Below are positions 1 through 8,405 of a stretch of DNA of 64,000 nt, piece by piece (position 1 is the first letter of the stretch; the number at the start of each line of letters is the position of its first letter). The translations under genes were made by a program, and so were the position numbers. The notes beneath the pieces are model-generated. The model saw only the letters and a list, made by a program, of their open reading frames with translations. It was not told where the DNA came from and searched no databases. Source of the DNA: an uncultured Aquimarina sp. (lineage in GTDB: Bacteria > Bacteroidota > Bacteroidia > Flavobacteriales > Flavobacteriaceae); NCBI GenBank assembly GCA_947493035.1, contig CANLOW010000001.1, forward strand, positions 1-64,000, in the 5' to 3' direction.

Positions 1-180
1 TTCAACAACTAGAATTGAATTCGTGTTCTCAAAACTTACTAGTCTTAATTCTTTCTAAGTAAAACTTAGAACCTTTTTCTGTCAATCAATATTTCAATGA
101 ACTCTTACATTCAATACCACCCTAAAGCAGTATTCTTGTTAACCTTAAAACCTCACAGTTTTAAAATTTAGTAGCGCTGA
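1..180 (-). promoter_or_regulatory. Probable rRNA operon leader (leftward, gene beyond the left edge)
   Basis: No open reading frame of note lies here. Read on the minus strand, this segment directly follows four tandem promoter-like units and contains, at 94-103, the string AGTTCATTGA. That resembles the boxA antitermination sequence (GTTCTTTGA-like) which precedes 16S rRNA in Bacteroidota. Strong tandem promoters followed by an untranslated boxA-bearing leader are typical of rRNA operons, so a 16S gene probably starts just beyond base 1 on the minus strand. The promoters and the boxA-like string are seen; the rRNA assignment is inferred because no rRNA sequence lies inside the window. Confidence 0.5.
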
Positions 181-183
181 AAG

Positions 184-620
184 CGGCTGCAAAGATACAC
201 TATTTATTTCTTTACAAACAAGAAAAAATTAAATATTTTTTTTCTTAATTTTCAGCAATTTTAAAGAACTTCTTTTACCCAAAACAACTAATTAACTTAG
301 CGTTTAGCGGGCTGCAAAGATACACTATTTATTTCTCCCAAAACAAGAAAAAATTAAATATTTTTTCTCAATGTTTCTTTAATAAAGAATAAACCTAAAC
401 CCTTACAAACATTAATAATGCCTAATGTTTAGCGAGGTGCAAACCTACGTTATTTATTCACAACTAAACAAGAAAAAAAATAAGTTTTCTCTACGCTATT
501 TGAATAATTCTTTAACTCTCAATGAAACCGTCTACTCCTCTTTATTTTGCTATCAATGACAATAACTATCGTTCCAACGGGGCGGCAAAACTACAACCTC
601 TTTTTCATTTAACAACTATA
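184..620 (-). promoter_or_regulatory. Array of four tandem leftward promoter-like repeats
   Basis: Four spaced units each contain, on the minus strand, a match to the Bacteroidota -7 element TAnnTTTG: TATCTTTG (197-190), TATCTTTG (322-315), TAGGTTTG (447-440) and TAGTTTTG (593-586). They are about 125, 125 and 146 bases apart. Each has a TTG 17-21 bases upstream (for example 615-613 for the outermost unit). The first three are embedded in near-copies of one about 55-base block with an A/T-rich upstream tract, so the array arose by duplication. A boxA-like GTTCTTTAA sits between units one and two (262-270, minus strand). All units point to the left edge. This looks like a multi-promoter rRNA or other highly expressed stable RNA control region. 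Confidence 0.62.
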
Positions 621-639
621 TTTTTCATTTTATTTTTAA

Positions 640-913
640 TTAAATATACTAAAGCCTACTAATGAGACTTGTATAAACTAAAAACTGTTATTTGTTGACT
701 ATTGTTAAACCTCATCTATTCTATATTCTTCTACAAATAACCTAAAAAACTACTCTATATAATAAATGAGGAAAATCACAAATGGAATACTATACGTAGG
801 GGATTCTGACCTATGTCAGAATGACTGTGCTTTTGACACCCCTACCCCTACTCCAATTGTTAGTCTCTCTACTACTTCAATACAATATTCCCACAGCAAC
901 CATCAACTAAACT
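640..913. other. Intergenic stretch, no gene seen
   Basis: No supported coding region lies between the leftward promoter array and the RNA-like element at 914. The only clear structure is a perfect 8-bp hairpin, ATTCTGAC / GTCAGAAT with a 4-base loop, at 803-822. It belongs to the general class of short palindromic intergenic repeats reading GATTC...GAATGAC that are scattered in Bacteroidota; a decayed relative lies at 8001-8030. Otherwise the sequence is A/T-rich with no recognisable signal. Confidence 0.5.
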
Positions 914-1034
914 TGCGTGAGGGATAGAAGCGACATCCTTTTATTGTCATGTTGTTATTATTTACATAATATGTAACAACATGACAATAAAAGATACAGC
1001 GTATAGCCCGACCTCGACCTCAAGGAGAGGTCAC
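914..1034 (+). ncRNA. Structured intergenic RNA-like element, copy 1 (Flavo-1-like candidate)
   Basis: This element shares two conserved blocks with a second copy at 47399-47498: a 5' block AGGGATaGaAGCGaCATCC and a 3' block AAAAGATAcAGCGtAtAGCC, followed by CGACC (lower case marks differences). Between the blocks is a perfect 20-bp inverted repeat (938-957 with 974-993, 16-base loop). A second hairpin, GACCTC / GAGGTC, closes the 3' end (1016-1032), and GTGA (917-920) can pair with TCAC (1031-1034). Conserved ends around a variable hairpin suggest a structured RNA. Orientation and lineage recall the Flavo-1 RNA motif of Flavobacteria, but that name is from memory and unverified. It lies 136 bases upstream of the TonB receptor gene. 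Confidence 0.5.
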
Positions 1035-1079
1035 ACCCAACAAAACAACAACCCTAATTTACTCTTATATATAATGAAG

Positions 1080-1097
1080 TATACAATTCATTGTATA
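1080..1097. promoter_or_regulatory. Palindrome upstream of the TonB receptor gene (possible operator)
   Basis: TATACAA (1080-1086), four bases and TTGTATA (1091-1097) form a perfect 7-bp inverted repeat about 70 bases before the start codon at 1170. An A/T palindrome in this position could bind a dimeric regulator, or be chance in an AT-rich genome. There is no direct evidence for either. Confidence 0.25.
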
Positions 1098-1169
1098 TAT
1101 ACGACAACTGAGTATGATTTGTTTTCCTTATGAGGACTATTTAATGAGTTTTGAAGAAAATTAAACGTC

Positions 1170-3284
1170 ATGAAACAATCAATAACATTACTCTTTCTCT
1201 TATTACTACATAGTATTGTATATGGTAGTAGTTCTATTAACGGAAAAATCACTTCACATAAAGGTAAACCAATATCTGGTGCTAATGTGATGATCGAAAA
1301 CTCTTATGATGGTAGTATTAGTAATATTGATGGCACCTTTTCTTTTACCACTGACTTAACAGGACAACAATTATTGGTTGTTTCTTTTATGGGTTACGAA
1401 ACAAGTTATCTGTCTTTTAATATTTCGGAAAACACTCCTATTAACATTATAATGAAACCTTCTTATAATAACCTGAGTAGTGTAGAAATTACTGCAGGTA
1501 GTATGAATGCTAGTTCTAATAACAAAACAGCTGTCCTTACCCCGATGGATATTGTAACAACTGCTGGGGCTGTAGGTGATGTTTTTGGCGCCTTGCAACG
1601 TTTACCTGGAACTTCTCAAAACACTTCTGATGGTAGGCTATTTGTAAGAGGTGGTGATGCTAGGGAATCTCAAATTTTCATTGATGGGCAACGTGTGTTT
1701 CAACCTTTTTTATCTACCGTAGGGAATACTCCTACCCGTGGTCGCTATTCTCCTTTCTTATTTAAAGGGGTGAATTTTTCTACGGGAGGGTATGATGCTG
1801 AGTTTGGCCAAGCTTTATCTGCTATTGTTAACCTTAATAGTAATGATGTAGCCGAAAAGGATGAATTGAATGTTTCTGTAATGTCTGTTGGTGGTGGTCT
1901 AGCAGGTACTAAAGCTTGGAAAAAGAGTTCTTTGACTTTTAATTCGCAATACTTCAATCTTGCACCATACAACGAAGTGATTTCTCAACGCATCAATTTT
2001 ACGAAACCTTTTGAGTTATTCTCAGGTGAGGCCATCTACCGAAATCAATTTAAGAAAGGGTTATTGAAGACTTATCTTGGGGGGACTTTTTCAGAAATGG
2101 CACTATTTAATAAGAATGTGGTTTTTCCTGATGGTGAGACTATCGAAAATAAGAATACTAATATTTATGCTAACACGACCTATAAAGGCAAATTAGGTAA
2201 AGGATGGAAGGTACGAACTGGTGCCGCGATCTCCTACGACAACACAGATTTTCGTTTCAATGATTTTAATACTGATAATGAAGTTTTCGATGGTCATTTG
2301 AAAGCTAACTTTAATAAACGTTTTTCCAATTACCTTCAAATGAATATTGGGGCAGAACAGTTTTTAACTTCTAATGATAACTCAAGTACTATCTCTTCTA
2401 CCTGGTCTGATGGTACTTATAGAATAGGGAATTATTTTATTGCTAAGCTCGGGGTGCGTTTTGGGTATTTTGATGCTGTTAATGAACATTCTATTCAACC
2501 TAGAGCCTCTTTAGCAATAAAAGCTTCTAAGTCTTCACAATTCTCATTGGCTTATGGAGAATTTGCTCAACTTTTTAATGCGAATCGCTCTTTGGAGCCT
2601 TTAAATATTTCTTCGGAAAAAGCTACTCATTATGTTGCTAATTACACTTTCAAACAGAATGAACGCATGTTGAGAGCTGAAATCTTCCATAAACAATATG
2701 ATGACTTAGTTCGTTTTGATGGGAATTCTTCTTTTGAAAGCACCAATTTTACAAGTGATGGATTTGGAAAGACTAGTGGAGCTGAATTGTTTTGGAGAGA
2801 TAAAAGATCAATAAAAAATCTTGAGTATTGGGTCACTTACTCATATTTGGACAACAAACGCTTTAGTGAAAATTTTAGCCAAGAGGCTACTCCATCATTT
2901 GGAGCTAAACATAATTTCTCTGTAGTAACCAAGTTATGGGTAGAGAAATGGAAAACCCAAATAGGAGCTTCATGGGGTACTTCTTCTGGTAGAACATTTA
3001 CAAATCCTAATCAAACTGGTTTTTTGAATAACAAAACAGACTGGACCAATGCCCTAAACTTAAACCTTGCCTATCTCATTTCTCCTCAGAAAATTCTGTT
3101 TGTATCTGCTAGCAATGTACTGGGGGGTAATGATGTTTTTGGATATCGTTATGCGAATGCTCCTGATGCTACAGGCACTTTTCAACGAGATGCGATACGC
3201 CCTCCTGCTGGTCAATTTATTTTCGTTGGTTTTTTCTGGACGTTTAGCGAGGATAAATCTAAGAATATGCTGGAACAGCTTTAA
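1170..3284 (+). CDS. TonB-dependent receptor with carboxypeptidase-like regulatory domain
   Basis: This is an outer-membrane receptor of the Bacteroidota TonB-dependent type. Residues 1-20 form a signal peptide. Residues 22-95 form a CarboxypepD_reg-like beta-sandwich (GKPISGANVMIEN, NIDGTFSF, FMGYETS). Residues about 115-215 are the plug, with LQRLPG, RLFVRGGDARESQIFIDG and the DAEFGQ segment. The rest is beta-strand rich and fits a 22-strand barrel. At 704 residues it is on the short side for the family. The usual terminal aromatic residue is replaced by a 12-residue hydrophilic tail after FFWTF. No SusD partner is adjacent, so glycan uptake is not indicated; the ligand is unknown. The next genes are a TPR-like protein and a LytS/LytTR pair. 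Confidence 0.9.
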   Translation: MKQSITLLFLLLLHSIVYGSSSINGKITSHKGKPISGANVMIENSYDGSISNIDGTFSFTTDLTGQQLLVVSFMGYETSYLSFNISENTPINIIMKPSYNNLSSVEITAGSMNASSNNKTAVLTPMDIVTTAGAVGDVFGALQRLPGTSQNTSDGRLFVRGGDARESQIFIDGQRVFQPFLSTVGNTPTRGRYSPFLFKGVNFSTGGYDAEFGQALSAIVNLNSNDVAEKDELNVSVMSVGGGLAGTKAWKKSSLTFNSQYFNLAPYNEVISQRINFTKPFELFSGEAIYRNQFKKGLLKTYLGGTFSEMALFNKNVVFPDGETIENKNTNIYANTTYKGKLGKGWKVRTGAAISYDNTDFRFNDFNTDNEVFDGHLKANFNKRFSNYLQMNIGAEQFLTSNDNSSTISSTWSDGTYRIGNYFIAKLGVRFGYFDAVNEHSIQPRASLAIKASKSSQFSLAYGEFAQLFNANRSLEPLNISSEKATHYVANYTFKQNERMLRAEIFHKQYDDLVRFDGNSSFESTNFTSDGFGKTSGAELFWRDKRSIKNLEYWVTYSYLDNKRFSENFSQEATPSFGAKHNFSVVTKLWVEKWKTQIGASWGTSSGRTFTNPNQTGFLNNKTDWTNALNLNLAYLISPQKILFVSASNVLGGNDVFGYRYANAPDATGTFQRDAIRPPAGQFIFVGFFWTFSEDKSKNMLEQL

Positions 3285-3594
3285 ACTAGATCGCTACGCT
3301 ATTAGATATTAGAATTTAGACCGCTTCGCTAATAGATTTTTCTAGAATAAAAGAAGGCTGAAACACTTCAATTTATTACGTCTAATTCTTTTATTCTTTA
3401 TCTACTACACCTCCTTTATCTACTCTAACTCCTAAAAATCATGAGAATAGAAAAACAACTCATCCTTAAAAAACTACAACTCGGTATTTCATTTTATTAA
3501 AAACCTTAGTATCAATCGATATTTGAACTGCAATTAATTTCATACCACTTTTACTTAAAATAAAAATTGGTATTAACTCTAAAAAATCAATCTT
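3285..3594. other. Intergenic region with short imperfect repeats
   Basis: There is no supported gene. Two imperfect copies of a 'gATCGCTaCGCTattAGAT' type unit occur at about 3291-3308 and 3320-3338, followed by A/T-rich sequence. No convincing terminator hairpin follows the TonB receptor gene, and no clear TAnnTTTG promoter was found before the gene at 3595. Confidence 0.4.
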
Positions 3595-4248
3595 ATGAAA
3601 ACTTTAATCCACATTTTATTCATCACTTGTATAGGACTTACAGGTTTTGCTGGTAACAGAAGTACTCCTAATAATATCTCTGATCTATATTCAGAAAAAA
3701 TGCAAGAAGCTTTGAAGCTTTGGGGTGAAAATAGACCTAATGAAGCAGCTGGATTGTTTGAACGAATAGCCTCTAAAGAAAAAGAGAATTGGCTTCCTTA
3801 CTATTATGCTGCATTAGTGTACGCTACAAATAGCTTTGAAAATTCTGACAAAAAACAAGTAGCCATCAATTTAGAAAAGGCTCAGAACCATTTGAACGAA
3901 GCAGAGATCTTTACAGACAATACCGTAGAAGTAAAAGTATTACAGGCCATGATTCTTCTTGGTGAAATGATGCTAGATCCACAAAACAAATCTCAAACTC
4001 TAGCTCCTAAAATTGAAAAATTATACTTAGAAGCTGTGACATTAGATCCTAAAAACCCCAGAGCTGTTTTAGGTTTAGCCGATTGGAAAATGGGAGAAGC
4101 GAAGTGGTTTGGGCGCGATACAACACCGTTTTGTAAGGCCTTTGAAAAAGTAGTACTTTTATTTGAAAGTGATGCGCCGAAAGAACCTTTCGGACCTACA
4201 TGGGGAAAAGACCGAGCGCAACAAGTATTAAATGACTGCGGACAGTAA
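3595..4248 (+). CDS. Secreted TPR-like protein
   Basis: The first 19 residues are a signal peptide (hydrophobic core LIHILFITCIGL, small residues before the cut). The mature part is helical and repetitive: residues about 30-75 (KLWGENRPNEAAGLFERIA, then a YYYAALVYA helix) look like a tetratricopeptide repeat, and residues 135-165 (EAVTLDPKNPRAVLGLADW) look like a second. Such proteins usually mediate protein contacts in the periplasm. The gene ends 14 bases before the histidine kinase gene and is probably cotranscribed with it, so an accessory or sensing role for the two-component pair is a reasonable inference, not shown. The specific family is not recognised. Confidence 0.75.
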   Translation: MKTLIHILFITCIGLTGFAGNRSTPNNISDLYSEKMQEALKLWGENRPNEAAGLFERIASKEKENWLPYYYAALVYATNSFENSDKKQVAINLEKAQNHLNEAEIFTDNTVEVKVLQAMILLGEMMLDPQNKSQTLAPKIEKLYLEAVTLDPKNPRAVLGLADWKMGEAKWFGRDTTPFCKAFEKVVLLFESDAPKEPFGPTWGKDRAQQVLNDCGQ

Positions 4249-4262
4249 TTGAGAAATATAAG

Positions 4263-5894
4263 ATGAGGACACTAAAAAAGTATATCAAAATAATTCTGGG
4301 AGTGGCATTTTTTCTTCATATTGTAAATTCTGTAACACAATACAACATGGGCTTCTGGGATTATTTTTTAAGTCCCAAAGCTGCATTTATCAATTTGATT
4401 TATAACACGGTTATACTATTAGTGTTATTACCTTATTTTGATTTTATCGAAAGAAAACTAAGTTGGAACAAACAAGGTATTCTAAAGTTTTTTATAGGTC
4501 TTATAGGAAGTATTATACTGCTTTTAATCACGATCACTGTTTTAAAATATTGTCATTTTGTAATTATAGAAAAACAACAAACCCATCAACAGTTTATAGA
4601 CAATCTACCCAATGAAAAAATCAGTTATGTTTTTTCTGCACTGATTGGAGGTGGTATTACACTGTTCTTTATGGCGTGGGGTTTTATTAAAGCTATACAA
4701 GACAAGAAGGTAAAAGAGCAAAAAATAATAGCAAACACAGCTACAGCCAAATTTGATGCTCTTAAAAACCAACTAGATCCTCATTTTTTATTTAACAGTC
4801 TAAATGTATTGAGTGCGTTGATTGACGAAGATCCTGTCGGCGCTCAAAAATTTACAACGGATTTAGCTAGGGTCTACAGGTATATTTTAGAACAAAAAAC
4901 AAAAGATATTGTTCCTTTAAAAGATGAAATTAAATTTGGTAAAACCTACATCTCATTACTACAAAAGCGCTTTGAAGATAGCTTAACTGTTAACTTCCCC
5001 ACTACACTTGAAAACCCTGAAGGGAAAATCATTCCTCTATCCCTTCAGTTATTATTAGAAAATGCCGTCAAACACAATATCGTAACTAGTGATCGTCCTT
5101 TACATATAGATGTTTTCGAGAATAATGGTTTTTTGCATATTAAAAACAACTTACAACCTAAAACAGTGATGCAGTCTTCTACTGGTGTTGGATTGACAAA
5201 TATTAAGACACGCTATAAAATGCTAAAAAATGATTCTTTTCAAGTTTTTAAAGACAGAGAATCCTTCACTGCACAATTACCTATACTAAACAAAGACACT
5301 ACTATCATATCATCAGAAGGAATACATAATAATGACTTATTAAAATATGATAATGCTAAGTCTCGTGTACGAAAAATAAAAGAGTTTTATTTTAATCTTT
5401 CGGCTTATGTCGTTGGTATACTGGTATTACTTTTCTTTAATTTAAAATATTCTCCAGAATATCTTTGGGTCATCTACCCAGCTATAGGATGGGGTATTGG
5501 TGTGATAGCACAAGGCTTAATTACATTTAAAAGAAACCCTTTCATATCTAGAAATTGGGAAAAGAAAAAGTTAGAAAAGTTATTGAGTGATGATAAAATT
5601 TTTGGGCTTGAAAAAAATTATGATAAGAAAGTCCAAATAGCAAATCAGTACATTATAAAACAAAAGGAGTTTTACAATCACTTAATTAACTACCTCCTTG
5701 TAAACCCCGGTTTGATTTTAATCAATTACATCCAAGATGGATTACAAACTACTTGGTTTTTATTTGCATTAATTGGATGGGGGATTGGTTTAATTAGTCA
5801 TGCGCTGTACACATTTAAAAATTCTATTTTCTTTAGTGCTGATTGGGAAAATGATCAAATTCAAAAAATACTGGACAAACAAAACAAAAACTAA
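4263..5894 (+). CDS. LytS/YehU-type sensor histidine kinase with C-terminal tandem 2TM domains
   Basis: Residues 1-145 hold four membrane helices. Residues 160-240 carry the His_kinase domain with the phospho-acceptor in LDPHFLFNSL (His174). An ATPase region follows with the N-box LLLLENAVKHN near 265 and the G-box STGVGLTNIKTRY near 305. Unusually, the protein then continues for about 180 residues with two copies of a 2TM domain (about 365-445 and 455-540), each ending in an aromatic segment such as DWENDQIQKIL. Ordinary LytS kinases end after the ATPase. It lies 3 bases before the LytTR regulator gene, its obvious partner. The signal sensed is unknown. A stand-alone 2TM protein occurs at 37832. 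Confidence 0.9.
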   Translation: MRTLKKYIKIILGVAFFLHIVNSVTQYNMGFWDYFLSPKAAFINLIYNTVILLVLLPYFDFIERKLSWNKQGILKFFIGLIGSIILLLITITVLKYCHFVIIEKQQTHQQFIDNLPNEKISYVFSALIGGGITLFFMAWGFIKAIQDKKVKEQKIIANTATAKFDALKNQLDPHFLFNSLNVLSALIDEDPVGAQKFTTDLARVYRYILEQKTKDIVPLKDEIKFGKTYISLLQKRFEDSLTVNFPTTLENPEGKIIPLSLQLLLENAVKHNIVTSDRPLHIDVFENNGFLHIKNNLQPKTVMQSSTGVGLTNIKTRYKMLKNDSFQVFKDRESFTAQLPILNKDTTIISSEGIHNNDLLKYDNAKSRVRKIKEFYFNLSAYVVGILVLLFFNLKYSPEYLWVIYPAIGWGIGVIAQGLITFKRNPFISRNWEKKKLEKLLSDDKIFGLEKNYDKKVQIANQYIIKQKEFYNHLINYLLVNPGLILINYIQDGLQTTWFLFALIGWGIGLISHALYTFKNSIFFSADWENDQIQKILDKQNKN

Positions 5895-5897
5895 ATT

Positions 5898-6662
5898 ATG
5901 TCAACCTTAAAAACGATTATTATAGAAGATGAAAAACCTACTGCTCGTTTACTTAAACGCATGGTTGAAAGTTTGCACCTAGAAGTAATCACATTACTTC
6001 ATTCCATAAAAGAATCCATTGAGTGGCTTTCTGAAAACACACATCCAGATATTATTTTTTTAGACATACAATTGAGTGACGGTATTTCATTTGACATTTT
6101 TGAAGAAATCACCACTAGTAGCGCCATTATTTTTACCACAGCATATGATCAATATGCGCTACAGGCTTTCAAACTAAAAAGTGTAGATTATCTATTAAAA
6201 CCTATTGATAAAGATGATCTACAAGAAGCGATTACTAAATTTAAATCTCATTTTAATACTTCTCAATCAGCTGTAAATCTTCTAGACTTAAAAAATTTAT
6301 TAGTTTCCCAATCTAAACCTTCCTATAAAGAACGTTTTTCTTTTAAAGTTGGACAACACCTTAAGGTTATTCCTGTTTCGGATATTCAGTGTATTTACAG
6401 TGAAAACAAAGGAACATATATTAACACTATTGAAAATCGAAATTATCTTTTAGAGCATTCTTTAGAAAAAATAGGCGAAGATCTTAATCCAAATATATTT
6501 CATAGAGTAAATAGAAAAGCTTTCATCAACATCAATGCAATTAATGATATCGTTGCTTATACAAACTCAAGATTAGAAATAAAACTAAAGAAGGCTTTCG
6601 ATGATCAAATTATTGTCAGTCGCGAACGCGTTAAAGGTTTTAAAGAATGGCTAGATAAATAG
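5898..6662 (+). CDS. LytTR-family response regulator
   Basis: This is a cytoplasmic two-domain regulator of 254 residues. The receiver (1-120) has the acidic pair Glu10-Asp11, phospho-acceptor Asp56 in FLDIQLSDG, the Thr pair at 80-81 and Lys101 in DYLLKPID. The C-terminal LytTR DNA-binding domain (about 150-252) shows FSFKVGQHLKVI, YSENKGTYI and FHRVNRKAFININAI. It follows the LytS-type kinase by 3 bases, so the two form a classic kinase/regulator pair. LytTR proteins bind direct repeats in promoters; the TonB receptor and TPR genes upstream are plausible targets, inferred only from proximity. Confidence 0.95.
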   Translation: MSTLKTIIIEDEKPTARLLKRMVESLHLEVITLLHSIKESIEWLSENTHPDIIFLDIQLSDGISFDIFEEITTSSAIIFTTAYDQYALQAFKLKSVDYLLKPIDKDDLQEAITKFKSHFNTSQSAVNLLDLKNLLVSQSKPSYKERFSFKVGQHLKVIPVSDIQCIYSENKGTYINTIENRNYLLEHSLEKIGEDLNPNIFHRVNRKAFININAINDIVAYTNSRLEIKLKKAFDDQIIVSRERVKGFKEWLDK

Positions 6663-6719
6663 ATGTGAGAAAGCTAAAACAAAAAAGTAAACCTTCTCAC
6701 ATCTGACTTATATATTTAA

Positions 6720-7733
6720 TTACCATTTAATCACGGCACTTGCCCAAGTAAATCCACTTCCAAAAGCAGCTAACACTACAGTATCGCCTTCTTTAATTTT
6801 CCCTTCTTCCCAAGCTTCTGTTAAAGCAATCGGTATTGAAGCAGCTGTGGTATTTCCGTATTTCTGAATATTATTAAATACTTGATCATTATTCAATTTA
6901 AACTTCTTTTGAATAAACTGAGCTATACGAAGATTCGCCTGATGAGGGATCAACATATCTATGTCTTCAGGAGTCATATCGTTTGTCTGTAAGCCTTCCA
7001 TGATCACTTCAGCAAAACGAGTCACTGCATTTTTAAACACAAATTGCCCATTCATATAAGGGTAATATGTAATATCATCATCCGTTGCTGTGGCACTTTC
7101 TTCGATAATTTGTGGCACCCAATGCTCCGTACTTGGACCTATCATTGCTAATTCCTTGGCATGTTTACCTTCACTATGCATATGAGTTGACAAAATTACC
7201 GAGTCATCTTCACTTCTAGTAACTACAGCTGCTCCTGCCCCATCTCCAAAAATCACAGATACCGAACGACCTCTAGTAGTCATATCTAAACCTCCACTAT
7301 GATTTTCACTACCAATGACCAATACATTTTTATACATACCTGTCTTTATATATTGATCCGCAATTGATAATGCATATACAAATCCACTACATTGATTTCT
7401 AACATCGATTGCGGGTACCGTTGGCATCTCTAACAAATCTTGCACTTGAACACCACAACCTGGGAAATAATAATCAGGACTCAATGTTGCAAATACAATA
7501 AGATCTATTTGGTCTTTATCTACCTTAGAACGCTCTAATGCAACCTTTGCTGCTTTCACCCCCATTATAGCTGTAGAATTGCCATCTCCTTTTTTGATAT
7601 GTCTTCGTTCTTTAATCCCTGTTCTTTCTTGAATCCATTCATCATTAGTATCCATGATTTTTGACAAATCATCATTAGTAACCACATTTTCCGGCACATA
7701 CATCCCTAATCCTGAAATCTTTGAACTATACAT
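6720..7733 (-). CDS. fabH: 3-oxoacyl-ACP synthase III family protein (FabH-type)
   Basis: This condensing enzyme of the thiolase fold catalyses the first Claisen condensation of fatty acid synthesis, or a related reaction. The catalytic triad is visible: Cys115 in VRNQCSGFVYA, His in IPHQANLRI and Asn in YGNTTAASIP. The typical N-terminal GLGMYVPENVV and C-terminal AAFGSGFTWASAV are present, and the length of 337 residues is normal. The start is taken at the ATG at 7733. A TTG eight codons upstream at 7757 is part of a likely promoter -7 element (TACCTTGC), so it should not be translated. The gene is alone, not with plsX/rpmF, so it may be one of several FabH paralogues with a special substrate. 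Confidence 0.9.
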   Translation of the reverse strand: MYSSKISGLGMYVPENVVTNDDLSKIMDTNDEWIQERTGIKERRHIKKGDGNSTAIMGVKAAKVALERSKVDKDQIDLIVFATLSPDYYFPGCGVQVQDLLEMPTVPAIDVRNQCSGFVYALSIADQYIKTGMYKNVLVIGSENHSGGLDMTTRGRSVSVIFGDGAGAAVVTRSEDDSVILSTHMHSEGKHAKELAMIGPSTEHWVPQIIEESATATDDDITYYPYMNGQFVFKNAVTRFAEVIMEGLQTNDMTPEDIDMLIPHQANLRIAQFIQKKFKLNNDQVFNNIQKYGNTTAASIPIALTEAWEEGKIKEGDTVVLAAFGSGFTWASAVIKW

Positions 7734-8405
7734 TATCAAATATTTATTTTTTTGCAAGGTAGCATTAATGAATGAAAATTAAAACCTACTATAAGTTGTT
7801 TTCTAATAATCATACTTTCTATTCACTCATTGCGTTTGTTGTTATCACACCTCTTAATTATTACATTTTTTTAATTTGAAATCTACCCAATTACCATATT
7901 TAACCTTAATAATTTGATAAGGCTTTATGAGTATTCGTAATCATTAATAAGTAAGTATTGCGCCACCCGAAACTTGTTTCGCGATCCCATTAAGGGTGTG
8001 ATGAGATTCCTTGTCAAGCAAAGAATAACGAAAGCGGATATACCATTACTAATTACGGATATTCAATTAAGGCTTAAACAGTTTTTACTCTTCTTAATAA
8101 ACAAGCATCTATTACTAAAAACTAAATTATTCTTATCCAAACTCACTTTAAAAATAATTAAAAGACTCATAACAAAAGTATTATATCAACAAACCTATTA
8201 AAATACTACTTCTAGAAACGTGGACATTCTCTATTACAGTAAAATCACAAATTTCAAAATCAACTAAATGCTATCAGAAAATTCCATTCACTAAAACTTT
8301 ATTGCTACTTAATCGATTTTACCTGCCGTTTAAACAAAAAAATGCTCCATATACTGATAGTATTCTTAAATTTGTGTTAACCAACAATACTCTAAAGTTA
8401 CAATT
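7734..8405. other. Intergenic region with a decayed palindromic repeat
   Basis: This is about 670 bases without a supported gene, between the leftward FabH gene and the rightward PilJ-like gene. It holds the repeat described at 7962-8030. A TAAATTTG (8367-8374) fits the -7 element of a promoter for the gene at 8406, although no clear TTG lies at the expected distance upstream. The one open frame (7974-8201) starts with TTG inside the repeat and is not believed. Confidence 0.45.
7962..8030. repeat. Decayed REP-like palindromic intergenic repeat
   Basis: Two adjacent palindromic modules can be seen. The first is centred on CGAAACTTGTTTCG (7968-7981) within a CCACCC...GGGTGTG frame. The second is ATTCCTTG-TCAAG-CAAAGAAT (8006-8025). 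The arrangement matches, with many changes, a widespread class of bacterial intergenic repeat built from CACCCTGAACTTGTTTCAGG and GATTCC...GGAATGACG modules. Here the stems have mismatches, so the copy is decaying. Family membership is from memory and was not searched. Confidence 0.5.

Noticed and set aside
184-620. Evenly spaced repeats that could suggest a CRISPR array
   Set aside because: Units are imperfect, about 125 bases apart, contain promoter elements and lack uniform spacers or cas genes.
3067-3312. Open frame of 81 codons overlapping the 3' end of the TonB receptor gene
   Set aside because: It lies almost wholly inside a clear receptor gene in another frame, and its composition is what the receptor codons give when shifted.
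7974-8201. Open frame of 75 codons on the plus strand
   Set aside because: It starts with TTG inside a decayed palindromic repeat, has no ribosome-binding context and its translation resembles the chance peptides produced by such repeats.
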